Positions 9,301 through 16,109 of a stretch of 27,312 nt of DNA are shown here, one piece after another; the stretch's first letter is position 1; each line of letters starts with the position of its first letter. The notes beneath the pieces were generated by a model. The model did not search any database. It saw nothing but the letters and a program-made list of their open reading frames with translations, and was not told the DNA's origin. The position numbers were made by a program, and so were the translations under genes. Source of the DNA: an uncultured Moraxella sp. (GTDB lineage: Bacteria; Pseudomonadota; Gammaproteobacteria; Pseudomonadales; Moraxellaceae); NCBI GenBank assembly GCA_943908405.1, contig CALTTE010000016.1, positions 1 to 27,312 on the forward strand, written 5' to 3'.

Positions 9301-9838
9301 AACAGGCTTTAAGCAATATGTTTGGTTTGCAGGGCTAATTATTGATATTGCCAATTTTGGTAACCGAGTGGCAATCAGCGTTGATGATGGCACAGCTCGC
9401 ATTGAGATGAGCTGTTTTAGCGATAAATTTAGCCAACTCAAAAACATACTTAAAATCGGCGATATATTGCTATTTAAAGGCAGTGTGCGAGAAAATGAAG
9501 GACGCACCTTTACTCGCCTACAACACGCCATTACCTTGACCGATGCTCGCCTTCGTTTTATGTCAGGATTGCACATTAAGCTTCATCAAGACGATGTAGG
9601 TAGACTCACGCAAATTATTGATGTATTGCACAATGACAAAAAAAATACACCACCGCCCACCCCAAATGACGATGAACCTATTAGCGATGGTAAATTGCCT
9701 TTGGCTTTGTATTTATACAACGACATCGGTATTGGTAAAATTGCCGTCAATGAGCAGTTTCGCCTAACGCCCAATGATGATAATTTAATCACTTTAAAGC
9801 AGTTATTGCACGATAGTTTTAAAGTAAGCTATATTTAG
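6302..9838 (+). CDS. dnaE: DNA polymerase III alpha subunit
   Basis: Replicative polymerase catalytic subunit, 1178 residues against 1160 in E. coli. The N-terminal PHP domain (about residues 1-280, beginning THLAIRSEYAITDS) leads into the polymerase core. The catalytic aspartates are visible: PDFDIDFC gives D404 and D406, and KFDFLGLRNL gives D562, matching E. coli D401, D403 and D555. The segment GRDAVSQIITFGTMAAKAVVRDV is typical. The internal clamp-binding motif is TFDLF at 936-940, where E. coli has QADMF, just before TLGLYLTGHPIDDY. An OB-fold and C-terminal tau-binding region follow. A ribosome site AAGG lies at 6292-6295, seven bases before the ATG. Nothing looks truncated. It is probably transcribed separately from, or as read-through of, the pair upstream. 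Confidence 0.97.
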   Translation: MTFTHLAIRSEYAITDSIIRIKDLVAKARADGQRSLGIADLSNTFAVVKFYKACVGAGIKPLIGSEVVIGDNADSDSAKAHQSVILYAMDNTGYKNLLSLVSKSYTDGLVDGVPILTKTALFENHQGIIVILTERSEIGTVLKGNQPKRVQDTLAQWQQIFGDRLYIGIKRTKRAAEDLFIKNAIEQAAPLKIPLVAYNDVRFLSQDDFDAHEARVCIADGYVLADQSRPHNYSDEQYFKTSEAMMALFADIPLVIENTNALASRCNVILTLGKNVLPDFPVPEGQTIDSYFKQLSFDGLYQRLEHLYPIEQRDHTWDAKQKDYEDRLNYELDIISQMGFAGYFLIVMDFIRWAKDNGVPVGPGRGSGAGSLIAYSLNITDLDPLRYELLFERFLNPERISMPDFDIDFCIEGRDRVIDYVAQKYGRDAVSQIITFGTMAAKAVVRDVARVQGKPYGLADKISKLIPKKPDMTLALAVESEPQLRELLYNPDAFDHEDAVEIWEMALKLEGTIRNVGKHAGGVLIAPNRISDFSAVYCDSDGNRMSQFDKDDVEAVGLVKFDFLGLRNLTVIKAALDNINQTRAKQQKAPLDLEQLPLDDKNVYQSILQHAKTTAVFQLESSGMKKYLTKLKPSNIEDVIAMCALYRPGPLDAGMVEIYIDRKHGVETFEYDHESLEAILSNTYGVIVYQEQVMQIAQSLAGYTLGQADILRRAMGKKKAEEMAEQRSIFANGAIKQGISEKLATDVFDLMEKFASYGFNKSHSAAYGVLAYQTAYLKHYYPAEFMAAVLSSEMNNTDAVVFLIGDCEDNFNLKVLPPSVNQSQWHFVVKDKKTILYGLGAVKGVGEMAVESIVQARQQGGEFRDLYDFCNRVDIKKVGKRTLEALVKAGCFDDLAQNLRPEYQDHPYEIRGALWEQLPQAMQAADQNHQNALAGTFDLFNTIDDSLTIAPPLSDVIWSNKTRLKNEMDTLGLYLTGHPIDDYKDELTHYGIVKLAKLSATGFKQYVWFAGLIIDIANFGNRVAISVDDGTARIEMSCFSDKFSQLKNILKIGDILLFKGSVRENEGRTFTRLQHAITLTDARLRFMSGLHIKLHQDDVGRLTQIIDVLHNDKKNTPPPTPNDDEPISDGKLPLALYLYNDIGIGKIAVNEQFRLTPNDDNLITLKQLLHDSFKVSYI

Positions 9839-9962
9839 TTATTGCCTTTGTCTACGCAATAGTTAGCCTAACAAAAACCAATTTTTAATTGTGGGGCATT
9901 GAGATTCAATCTAGCAAACAAGTTAAGCTTAATTTTAACAGCCAAATCAGTAAGTTTTTAAA

Positions 9963-10790
9963 ATGAATTTTTTAGACAATATCCGTATCGTGATGGTAAA
10001 TACCACCTTGCCTGCCAATATCGGTAGTGCCGCAAGGGCAATGATGACAATGGGCGTAAAAGAGCTTGTGTTGGTCAAACCCAAACACGCCATTGACGCC
10101 ACAAGTGTTGCCCACGCCAAAGGTGGTGGTGAGATTTTGGACAAGGCGATGGTGGTGGAGCATCTATCCGATGCCATTGATGATTGTCATCTGGTGGTTG
10201 CAGCCAGTGCCAGAAGTCGCCACTTACCCCGTCCAACCCTTAGCCCGCCACGCCTTGCTGACAAATTGGAGCAGTTTTATAAGCAAAACCCAACCGCCAA
10301 AATCGCCCTACTGTTTGGCCGTGAAGACAGAGGGCTTACCAATGATGAGCTTAGCGTTGCCGATTTTCACGTTCAAATTGACACCAATCCTGCTTATGGC
10401 GTACTCAATGTTGCCAGTAGCATTCAAGTGATTTTGGCGTTTTTATATGCCCACGCAGTCAATAGCGATACCCCAAATACGGATAGCATAAGCATTGATA
10501 GCCCAAACACCAATATTCAAAACACCAACACCGCAAACAAAAACACCCTAATTATCCATCATCGCCAGCAATGGGACGAGCCTGCCATTACTTTTGGCGA
10601 CAAACAAAAATTAAACCACGCTTTGCTTGATTTATACCAAATGCTTGGGGTCGCCCACAGCGACAATTTGGCGGAGCTACCCAATCGCTTAAGCCGATTG
10701 ACATCACGCCTACAGCTTGACCAAAAAGAATATGCCTTGCTGATGGCATTGCTCTATAAAATCAAACCCCACCTTGCCTTGCACAAATAA
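9963..10790 (+). CDS. trmJ: tRNA (cytidine/uridine-32-2'-O)-methyltransferase TrmJ
   Basis: A SPOUT-class methyltransferase that adds the 2'-O-methyl group to tRNA position 32 using SAM. The 275-residue product carries the three family motifs: ANIGSAARAM (18-27), LLFGREDRGLTNDEL (116-130) and the knot-forming YGVLNVASSIQVI (145-157). A Thr/Asn-rich stretch (about residues 167-190) interrupts the link to the C-terminal dimerisation helices and looks like a lineage-specific insert. The ATG at 9963 is not preceded by an obvious Shine-Dalgarno sequence. It lies 124 bases after dnaE and 22 bases before cysE, and probably shares a transcript with cysE. The neighbouring gammaproteobacterial arrangement of trmJ next to cysteine or Fe-S genes is common. 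Family assignment is secure; the precise nucleotide specificity is inferred from the family. Confidence 0.92.
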   Translation: MNFLDNIRIVMVNTTLPANIGSAARAMMTMGVKELVLVKPKHAIDATSVAHAKGGGEILDKAMVVEHLSDAIDDCHLVVAASARSRHLPRPTLSPPRLADKLEQFYKQNPTAKIALLFGREDRGLTNDELSVADFHVQIDTNPAYGVLNVASSIQVILAFLYAHAVNSDTPNTDSISIDSPNTNIQNTNTANKNTLIIHHRQQWDEPAITFGDKQKLNHALLDLYQMLGVAHSDNLAELPNRLSRLTSRLQLDQKEYALLMALLYKIKPHLALHK

Positions 10791-10812
10791 TCGTTTATCC
10801 AAAGGACTTATT

Positions 10813-11628
10813 ATGCCCGCTTTTTTAAAAACCCAATTATCAAAAACCAAACAGCTAGTACAACATATCAATGAAGACATTAGCAATATTTTACGCAAAG
10901 ACCCTGCCGCCAGAAACCGCCTTGAGGTTGCTTTGACTTACCCTGGATTGCACGCTCGCACCTTGCACCGTCTATCACACACGCTTTGGCATAAAGATTA
11001 TCGTTTTTTGGCAAGGGGCTTGTCGCATTTGACCCGCTTTGCTACAGGCATTGAGATTCACCCTGCCGCCAATATTGGTGAACGTATGTTTATTGACCAC
11101 GGAATGGGAGTAGTAATTGGAGAAACGGCTTGCATTGGCAATGACGTTACCTTATATCACGGCGTAACCCTTGGCGGGGTATCCACGCAACAAGGCACAA
11201 AACGCCACCCCACACTCGGCGATAACGTGATTGTTGGGGCGGGAGCAAAAATTCTGGGCGGCTTTCGTGTGGGCGATAACAGCAAAATCGGTTCCAATGC
11301 TATTGTCGTAAAAGCTGTCCCTAACAATGCCACAATGGTTGGCTCACCAGCTCGCCAAGTTGAAAAAAAATCCACCCAAAGTCAATCCCATTTAGCTCAA
11401 TCAAACTCAGCACAAAACCAGCCCAACAACAACGGTGATTTATTTACCGCTTACGGCATCAAAGCAGATATGGGCGACCCTGTGGCAGACAGCATTCAAA
11501 CCTTGCTTGTCCATATCCAAAAACAAGACGCCCAAATAGAACGCCTTGCTGACGCCTTATGTCGGCTAGACCCTAGCTTTTGCAAACAAAGCCTTGAGCC
11601 ATTGGATTTTGATGATTTGGATGTTTGA
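10813..11628 (+). CDS. cysE: Serine O-acetyltransferase (short class)
   Basis: Acetylates serine with acetyl-CoA, the first step of cysteine synthesis; a cytoplasmic left-handed beta-helix trimer or hexamer. I use the ATG at 10813, because AGGA (10802-10805) sits seven bases before it; an in-frame ATG at 10774 would overlap trmJ and has no ribosome site. The 271-residue protein has a short N-terminal helical domain, then hexapeptide repeats with GIEIHPAANIGERMFIDHGMG (81-98), HGVTLGGVS (116-124) and GAGAKILGGFRVGDNSKIG. The catalytic His is H96; the acidic partner is Glu (E81) as in the short Bacillus-type enzymes rather than Asp as in E. coli. After the helix there is a Gln/Ser/Asn-rich stretch (about 186-208) and a C-terminal helical tail ending with two cysteines, longer than usual for the short class. 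Confidence 0.93.
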   Translation: MPAFLKTQLSKTKQLVQHINEDISNILRKDPAARNRLEVALTYPGLHARTLHRLSHTLWHKDYRFLARGLSHLTRFATGIEIHPAANIGERMFIDHGMGVVIGETACIGNDVTLYHGVTLGGVSTQQGTKRHPTLGDNVIVGAGAKILGGFRVGDNSKIGSNAIVVKAVPNNATMVGSPARQVEKKSTQSQSHLAQSNSAQNQPNNNGDLFTAYGIKADMGDPVADSIQTLLVHIQKQDAQIERLADALCRLDPSFCKQSLEPLDFDDLDV

Positions 11629-11661
11629 ACTCTTTTGTGTTTTTATCGATTTGTCAATTAC

Positions 11662-12765
11662 TTACTCTATCGGAGCCAAAGGCACCACCACATCAGCATT
11701 TTGTCCACGATGACGCAAATAATGGTCAAGCAACACAATCGCCAGCATTGCCTCAGCAATCGGCGTGGCTCGCACCCCCACGCAAGGATCGTGTCGTCCT
11801 TTGGTCAGCATATCCACCGCATTGCCATTCATATCAATGCTTTTACCTGCTGTTGTAATACTAGACGTTGGCTTTAACGCAATTTGCACCCGAATGGTCT
11901 GACCGCTGGATATACCTCCCAAAATGCCCCCTGAGTGATTGGCCTTAAAGCCCGTTGGCGTCAGCTCATCTTGCACCTGATGCCCAAACTGCCCAGCAAC
12001 CGCCATTCCATCACCAATCTCCACCCCCTTAACCGCATTAATCCCCATCATTGCATAAGCAATATCCGCATCCAAACGGTCAAACACAGGCTCACCCAAC
12101 CCCACAGGCACCCCTGTCGCCAAAATCGTCAACTTTGCCCCACAGCTTGTGCCATTTTTTCGGCATTCGTTAATCAAACGCTCAAATGCTGACACAGCCG
12201 ATTTATCCGCACAAAAAAACGGATTGCTATTTACAAACTGCCAATCAATCAAACGCTCATCAATACTTTGGGCGTTAACATCGCCAATTTGGCTAACATA
12301 ACCTTGAACTTGAATCCCCAACCGCTCACGCAAAAACTTTTTGGCAATCGCCCCTGCTGCCACCCGCATCGCCGTTTCACGAGCAGAAGAACGCCCACCG
12401 CCTCGATAATCCCGAAAACCATACTTCATCGTATAGGTATAATCAGCGTGGTTGGGGCGAAAAGTATTTTTAATCTCACCATAATCCTTGGATTTTTGAT
12501 TGGTATTACGAATAATCAGCCCTATCGGCGTGCCTGTGGTTTTACCCTCAAACACCCCTGAAACAATCTCCACAATATCATCTTCACGGCGTTGGGTTGC
12601 AAACTTACTCGTCCCTGGCTTTCTGCGGTCAAGCTCTATTTGCAAATCAGCTTCACTCAAAGGCAAATTTGGTGGCACACCATCCACAATCGCCATCAAA
12701 CCTGCCCCATGTGATTCGCCACAAGTGGTTACCGTAAAAAGCTTTCCGATTGTATTGCCTGACAT
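11662..12765 (-). CDS. aroC: Chorismate synthase
   Basis: Converts 5-enolpyruvylshikimate-3-phosphate to chorismate with reduced FMN, the last shared step of aromatic amino-acid synthesis. The 367-residue product is full length. Signatures seen are GESHG (16-20), the ELDRRKPGTSKFATQR segment, RPNHADYTYTMKYG and the RGGGRSSARETAMRVAAGA signature near residues 123-141. A good ribosome site (AAGGA) precedes the ATG at 12765. It is the last gene of a minus-strand operon, nine bases after the SRA-like gene and downstream of prmB; prmB and aroC are frequent neighbours in gammaproteobacteria. It converges on cysE with 33 bases between the stops. I see no strong hairpin terminator in that gap. Confidence 0.97.
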   Translation of the reverse strand: MSGNTIGKLFTVTTCGESHGAGLMAIVDGVPPNLPLSEADLQIELDRRKPGTSKFATQRREDDIVEIVSGVFEGKTTGTPIGLIIRNTNQKSKDYGEIKNTFRPNHADYTYTMKYGFRDYRGGGRSSARETAMRVAAGAIAKKFLRERLGIQVQGYVSQIGDVNAQSIDERLIDWQFVNSNPFFCADKSAVSAFERLINECRKNGTSCGAKLTILATGVPVGLGEPVFDRLDADIAYAMMGINAVKGVEIGDGMAVAGQFGHQVQDELTPTGFKANHSGGILGGISSGQTIRVQIALKPTSSITTAGKSIDMNGNAVDMLTKGRHDPCVGVRATPIAEAMLAIVLLDHYLRHRGQNADVVVPLAPIE

Positions 12766-12774
12766 GGTTGTCCT

Positions 12775-13185
12775 TTATGATTTAAATACCAGTGGGAACA
12801 TCACCACTTGACGCGCTTGGTTACCTTCATCGTGCTGTTTTTCATAAAAAGGTGTGCCTGCAAGCACCACTTCACCTTCATACTCATAAACATTTGGCTT
12901 GGGACTGTTAAACAAAAGCACGGTAACACCATTGGTTTTTGATTGCGCTAAGGTTTTATTTTGACCAAAATCAATATCTTGGTCGCCCTTTAAGCCCATG
13001 CCTGTATAAAGTAGTTTGTCATCTTGCCAACGGTCCTGATAAACACTGTCTTTTTTATGAATTAAAAGCAGCAGATTGTTTTTAAGGCTACGCCGCATGC
13101 CGCCAGAATTAGAGACGCCAAACTTTTCTATCAACTCAGCGTTGGTAAAAGTGGTGCCAATTTTTATAGACGCTATCTCTATCAT
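12775..13185 (-). CDS. Stand-alone SRA-like domain protein (ScoMcrA-SRA-like)
   Basis: A 136-residue soluble protein. Its sequence pattern (FGVSNSGGMRRSLKNNLLLLI, then a DRWQDDKLLYTGMGLKGDQ block, NKTLAQSKTNGVTVLLF and a YEGEVVLAGTPFYEKQ..DE segment ending MFPL) matches what I know of the SRA-like domain of ScoMcrA-type HNH endonucleases. Those proteins read modified DNA. Here there is no HNH, helicase or sulfur-binding domain, only this domain. I place the start at ATG 13185 because it overlaps the prmB stop as ATGA, a typical coupled start; a start at 13203 is also open. It sits between prmB and aroC in one operon. The domain match is from memory, not a search. Binding of modified DNA is an inference; the true ligand is unknown. 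Confidence 0.78.
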   Translation of the reverse strand: MIEIASIKIGTTFTNAELIEKFGVSNSGGMRRSLKNNLLLLIHKKDSVYQDRWQDDKLLYTGMGLKGDQDIDFGQNKTLAQSKTNGVTVLLFNSPKPNVYEYEGEVVLAGTPFYEKQHDEGNQARQVVMFPLVFKS

Positions 13186-14318
13186 AACCCACCTTTCACC
13201 CACTCAACTTGTCTTTTAAACTCATCACGATATTCTAAAAGCTCATCATAATCCATCGCAAACACACCACTGCCCCCACGTTCAAATTTTAGCCAGTCAA
13301 ATTGAATATTGGGATAAGCCTGACGCAATGCCCATTCGCTGTCGCCCACCTCACAAATCAACAAACCATCTGGGGTCAAATAATCAGAAGCAAAATACAA
13401 AATCCGATGCACCAAATCCAGCCCATCTTGCCCTGCTGCCAACGCAAGCTCTGGCTCATACAAAAACTCAGGGGGCAAATCCGCCATTACCTTGGCATCC
13501 ACATACGGCGGATTGGTTACAATCAAATCGTATTGGTTGTTAGCGGGCAGTTTATCAAACAAATCAGACTCAATCAAACTTACCTGATTGCCAATCTCGT
13601 GAAAATCCACATTCACTGCAGCCACTTCTAAAGCCTCTTTATCAATATCGATGGCATCCACCGACGCATCAACAAATCGGCTTGCCAATGCAATAGCAAT
13701 ACAGCCCGATCCTGTACACAAATCCAAAATCCGCTCAGGGCTTGCCATTAATCGCTCAGGTAAGCCGTTGTCAAAGTTTGGTTTGGGCAAACCATAAACA
13801 TCAAAAAACGGATAAAAGCCTTTTTTAATTAGCTCGGCAATCGGCGAACGTGGAATAAGCACTCTTTCATCAACATAAAAAGGCATATCACAAAAATACG
13901 CCAAATTTATCAAATAACTCAATGGCTTACGTTCAATAATCCGCTCAGACAGTAGCGTAAGTATTTCTTGTTTTTCGCTGGGGGTTAGTCGGCAGGGCAT
14001 TATCTCTGGAGTTAATTGCCAATCCAGCGACAACGTATGTAGTACCAACGCCGCCGCCTCAGCAAAGGCATCGGTACTACCTTGACCTATCTCAACCTCA
14101 TAATGCCTTAATTGACTGACACAAAACCGCACAAAATCACCAATTGTCTGCAAGGTCTCCAAGGCTTCAGCAGTTTGTTTATACAGCTCATCAATGCCCT
14201 CTTGACTTAATTCATCATCAAAAACAACTTGAGACGACCGATTTAACGAATGCTTATCAAATAAAGGCTCTTCAAATAAATAGTTGCCTTGGGGGTCGGA
14301 GTGATTTTGTGCTTGCAT
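13182..14318 (-). CDS. prmB: 50S ribosomal protein L3 glutamine methyltransferase PrmB
   Basis: SAM-dependent N5-glutamine methyltransferase acting on ribosomal protein L3. The 378-residue product shows the N-terminal helical domain (ALETLQTIGDFVRFCVSQL), the FYVDERVLIPRSPIAELI segment, the SAM-binding motif ILDLCTGSGCIAIALA (about 195-210) and the catalytic NPPY at 269-272. It is longer than the roughly 310-residue E. coli enzyme; the excess includes about 50 residues at the N-terminus. The ATG at 14318 is preceded by AAAGG at good spacing, which supports the long start. The region ending in YVDAKVMADLPPEFLYEPELAL is more typical of PrmB than PrmC. First gene of the operon prmB, SRA-like gene, aroC. 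Confidence 0.93.
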   Translation of the reverse strand: MQAQNHSDPQGNYLFEEPLFDKHSLNRSSQVVFDDELSQEGIDELYKQTAEALETLQTIGDFVRFCVSQLRHYEVEIGQGSTDAFAEAAALVLHTLSLDWQLTPEIMPCRLTPSEKQEILTLLSERIIERKPLSYLINLAYFCDMPFYVDERVLIPRSPIAELIKKGFYPFFDVYGLPKPNFDNGLPERLMASPERILDLCTGSGCIAIALASRFVDASVDAIDIDKEALEVAAVNVDFHEIGNQVSLIESDLFDKLPANNQYDLIVTNPPYVDAKVMADLPPEFLYEPELALAAGQDGLDLVHRILYFASDYLTPDGLLICEVGDSEWALRQAYPNIQFDWLKFERGGSGVFAMDYDELLEYRDEFKRQVEWVKGGL

Positions 14319-14645
14319 TATAAACCTTTGGGTACACCTTAAAATTGATTTGTGCTATTATACTCTAATTTGAATCAAATATTTTAAGCAAAATAAAATT
14401 TTTGGACAAAAAGCACTTGATTGTCATTATATATATTGGCAATATTTATGCTTTTTTGTTAATTTTTAAGCCATTATTGGTTGTTTAAGCAATGATTGGT
14501 TAATCGTTGTATAAAAGCTGTATAAAATAATCATTAGCAAAATCAATCACAACAAACCAAGCTTAGCAAAAACACCTTTAATTAAATCCATTTCACACAA
14601 ACGCATTTAACCAACCATTATCAATCTATCCAATTTGGGAGTATT
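14319..14645. other. AT-rich divergent intergenic region, prmB / roxA
   Basis: This 327-base gap separates two divergent genes and must hold promoters for both. A minus-strand -10 match TATAAT lies at 14362-14357, about 40 bases upstream of the prmB start, but no good -35 is correctly spaced. On the plus strand TATAAA occurs at 14510-14515 and again at 14521-14526 within a doubled TGTATAAAA, with TTGGTT at 14496-14501; spacing is poor, so assignment is tentative. I see no RNA gene or small protein here. Confidence 0.5.
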
Positions 14646-15839
14646 ATGACCAACATTCCTTTTTGTCTGCCTTGTGATATGAGCCCGCAAGTGTTTTTAA
14701 GCGAGTATTGGCAAAAAAAGCCTTTGCTTATCAAAAACGGTCTGCCTGCTTTAAAAGACTTATTTGAACCCGATGACATTTTAGCGTTGGCAAGCGATGA
14801 TAATGTTTTGGCACGATTAATCAGCCAAAAAGACAGCCCACCCAGCAATAAGCCCCATTGGCAGGTCAAATCATCGCCATTAAACCACAATGACTTTAAC
14901 AAATTACCCAAGTATTGGACGGTGCTTATCCAAAATTTAGAACAATGGTCGCCTGAGCTTGGGTGGTTATGGCAGGCGTTTGACTTTATCCCAAAATGGC
15001 AACAAGACGATATTATGGTGTCTTATGCCCCAGATGGGGGGTCGGTGGGTCGGCATTTTGATGAATACGATGTTTTTTTGGCACAAGGCTATGGCAAAAG
15101 ACATTGGCAACTGGGCAAAATGTGTGAACCAAATACGCCTTTTGTTCAAGGTGAGCCCATTCGGTTGCTTGATGAGATGGGCGAGATAATTTTTGATGCA
15201 GTACTTGATATTGGTGATGTGCTGTATGTGCCTCCTCGCCTTGCCCATTATGGCGTAGCGGTGGGTGAGTGCTTGACCTTTTCTTTTGGTTTTCGTCGCC
15301 CCAATTTGGTGCAAGTTTTAGATAAACTTGCCGATGTTGCCACCGCCTACCCTGCCTTTTTTTCACCATTAAACCTACAACAAACACACGAACCCTCACA
15401 GTTATTAAGCCGTGATAGTATTGCCCAAATCAAAGATGAGCTTATTTTGGCACTCAATAACGACAAGCTATTTACCCACGCCATTAGTGAGCTGGTCAGT
15501 CGCCGTCAATATGAATTGATTAGCTTTTATGATGAATTGGGCGATGGCGAGCTGTTAGCACTTTTAAATAATGGGGGGAAACTTGCCATCAATCACGCCA
15601 GCCGTTTTGTTAAATCTAACCATTGGTATATCAATGGCGAGCAAGTAAAATTAGATAACCTCACCGAGACCCTACTGCTGGATTTAATCAATGGCAAAAT
15701 TCTTGACCACCAAGCCATTACCGATATTGTCCATCAAAATCAGTGTGATGTTGATGGCTTTGATTATGATAACTTGATAACAATGCTCACCACTTGGGTT
15801 AATGAACAGTGGCTGATTATTTTGGATGAAGATGAGTAA
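14646..15839 (+). CDS. roxA: Ribosomal protein L16 arginine 3-hydroxylase (YcfD/RoxA), JmjC-type
   Basis: A 2-oxoglutarate and Fe(II)-dependent oxygenase that hydroxylates an arginine of ribosomal protein L16. The 397-residue product has the JmjC iron triad: H137 and D139 (GRHFDEYDVFLAQGYGKRHW) and H201 (PPRLAHYGVAVGECLTFSFGF), corresponding to H125, D127 and H187 of E. coli. The N-terminal FLSEYWQKKPLLIKN segment is the usual cupin entry motif. The C-terminal ~150 residues form the dimerisation and winged-helix part. It is slightly longer than E. coli (373). GGGAG lies at 14637-14641, five bases before the ATG (ttgGGAGtattATG), a good ribosome site. Transcription ends at the terminator at 16046. 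Confidence 0.93.
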   Translation: MTNIPFCLPCDMSPQVFLSEYWQKKPLLIKNGLPALKDLFEPDDILALASDDNVLARLISQKDSPPSNKPHWQVKSSPLNHNDFNKLPKYWTVLIQNLEQWSPELGWLWQAFDFIPKWQQDDIMVSYAPDGGSVGRHFDEYDVFLAQGYGKRHWQLGKMCEPNTPFVQGEPIRLLDEMGEIIFDAVLDIGDVLYVPPRLAHYGVAVGECLTFSFGFRRPNLVQVLDKLADVATAYPAFFSPLNLQQTHEPSQLLSRDSIAQIKDELILALNNDKLFTHAISELVSRRQYELISFYDELGDGELLALLNNGGKLAINHASRFVKSNHWYINGEQVKLDNLTETLLLDLINGKILDHQAITDIVHQNQCDVDGFDYDNLITMLTTWVNEQWLIILDEDE

Positions 15840-15935
15840 ACGATGAATTAAACTAATACCTAATTATACAAGTTTAAATTACACTGTTTAAATCACGCCC
15901 TTGATGCCCAAACCAACCAAATTATCGCCCCAAAC

Positions 15936-15963
15936 AAATTACTAGGACCAAATTACTAGGACT
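15936..15963. repeat. 14-bp tandem duplication with degenerate third copy
   Basis: AAATTACTAGGACC at 15936-15949 is repeated at 15950-15963 with the last base changed to T; a diverged third copy (AAATTACTAAAAC) follows at 15965. It lies between roxA and its terminator and has no coding role. Confidence 0.8.
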
Positions 15964-16045
15964 GAAATTACTAAAACTTATTGCTAAAACTGAATAGCCA
16001 AACACTACTGTCTTAACCAAACTGGCTTAGCATCAAACTTGGCAT

Positions 16046-16082
16046 AAAAAACCGCCCCAGTAAGAGCGGTTTTTTATTTTTT
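16046..16082. terminator. Bidirectional intrinsic terminator between roxA and acnB
   Basis: AAAAAACCGC (16046-16055) pairs with GCGGTTTTTT (16066-16075) across a ten-base loop; a further T-rich run follows to 16082. The A-tract on the left gives a U-tract on the opposite strand, so it can stop both roxA (plus) and acnB (minus), whose ends face each other here. The four-base GC core is short, but the flanking A/T pairs and U-runs are typical. Confidence 0.85.
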
Positions 16083-16109
16083 GCTTAAATAAAACTATTT
16101 AATAACCAT

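Noticed and set aside
9840..9871. Inverted repeats after dnaE (TATTGC...GCAATA, GTTAGCCTAAC) as a terminator
   Set aside because: Stems are short and no T-run follows, so termination cannot be supported.
10774..10812. Longer cysE start at 10774
   Set aside because: It would overlap the end of trmJ, has no ribosome site, and the ATG at 10813 is preceded by AGGA at good spacing.
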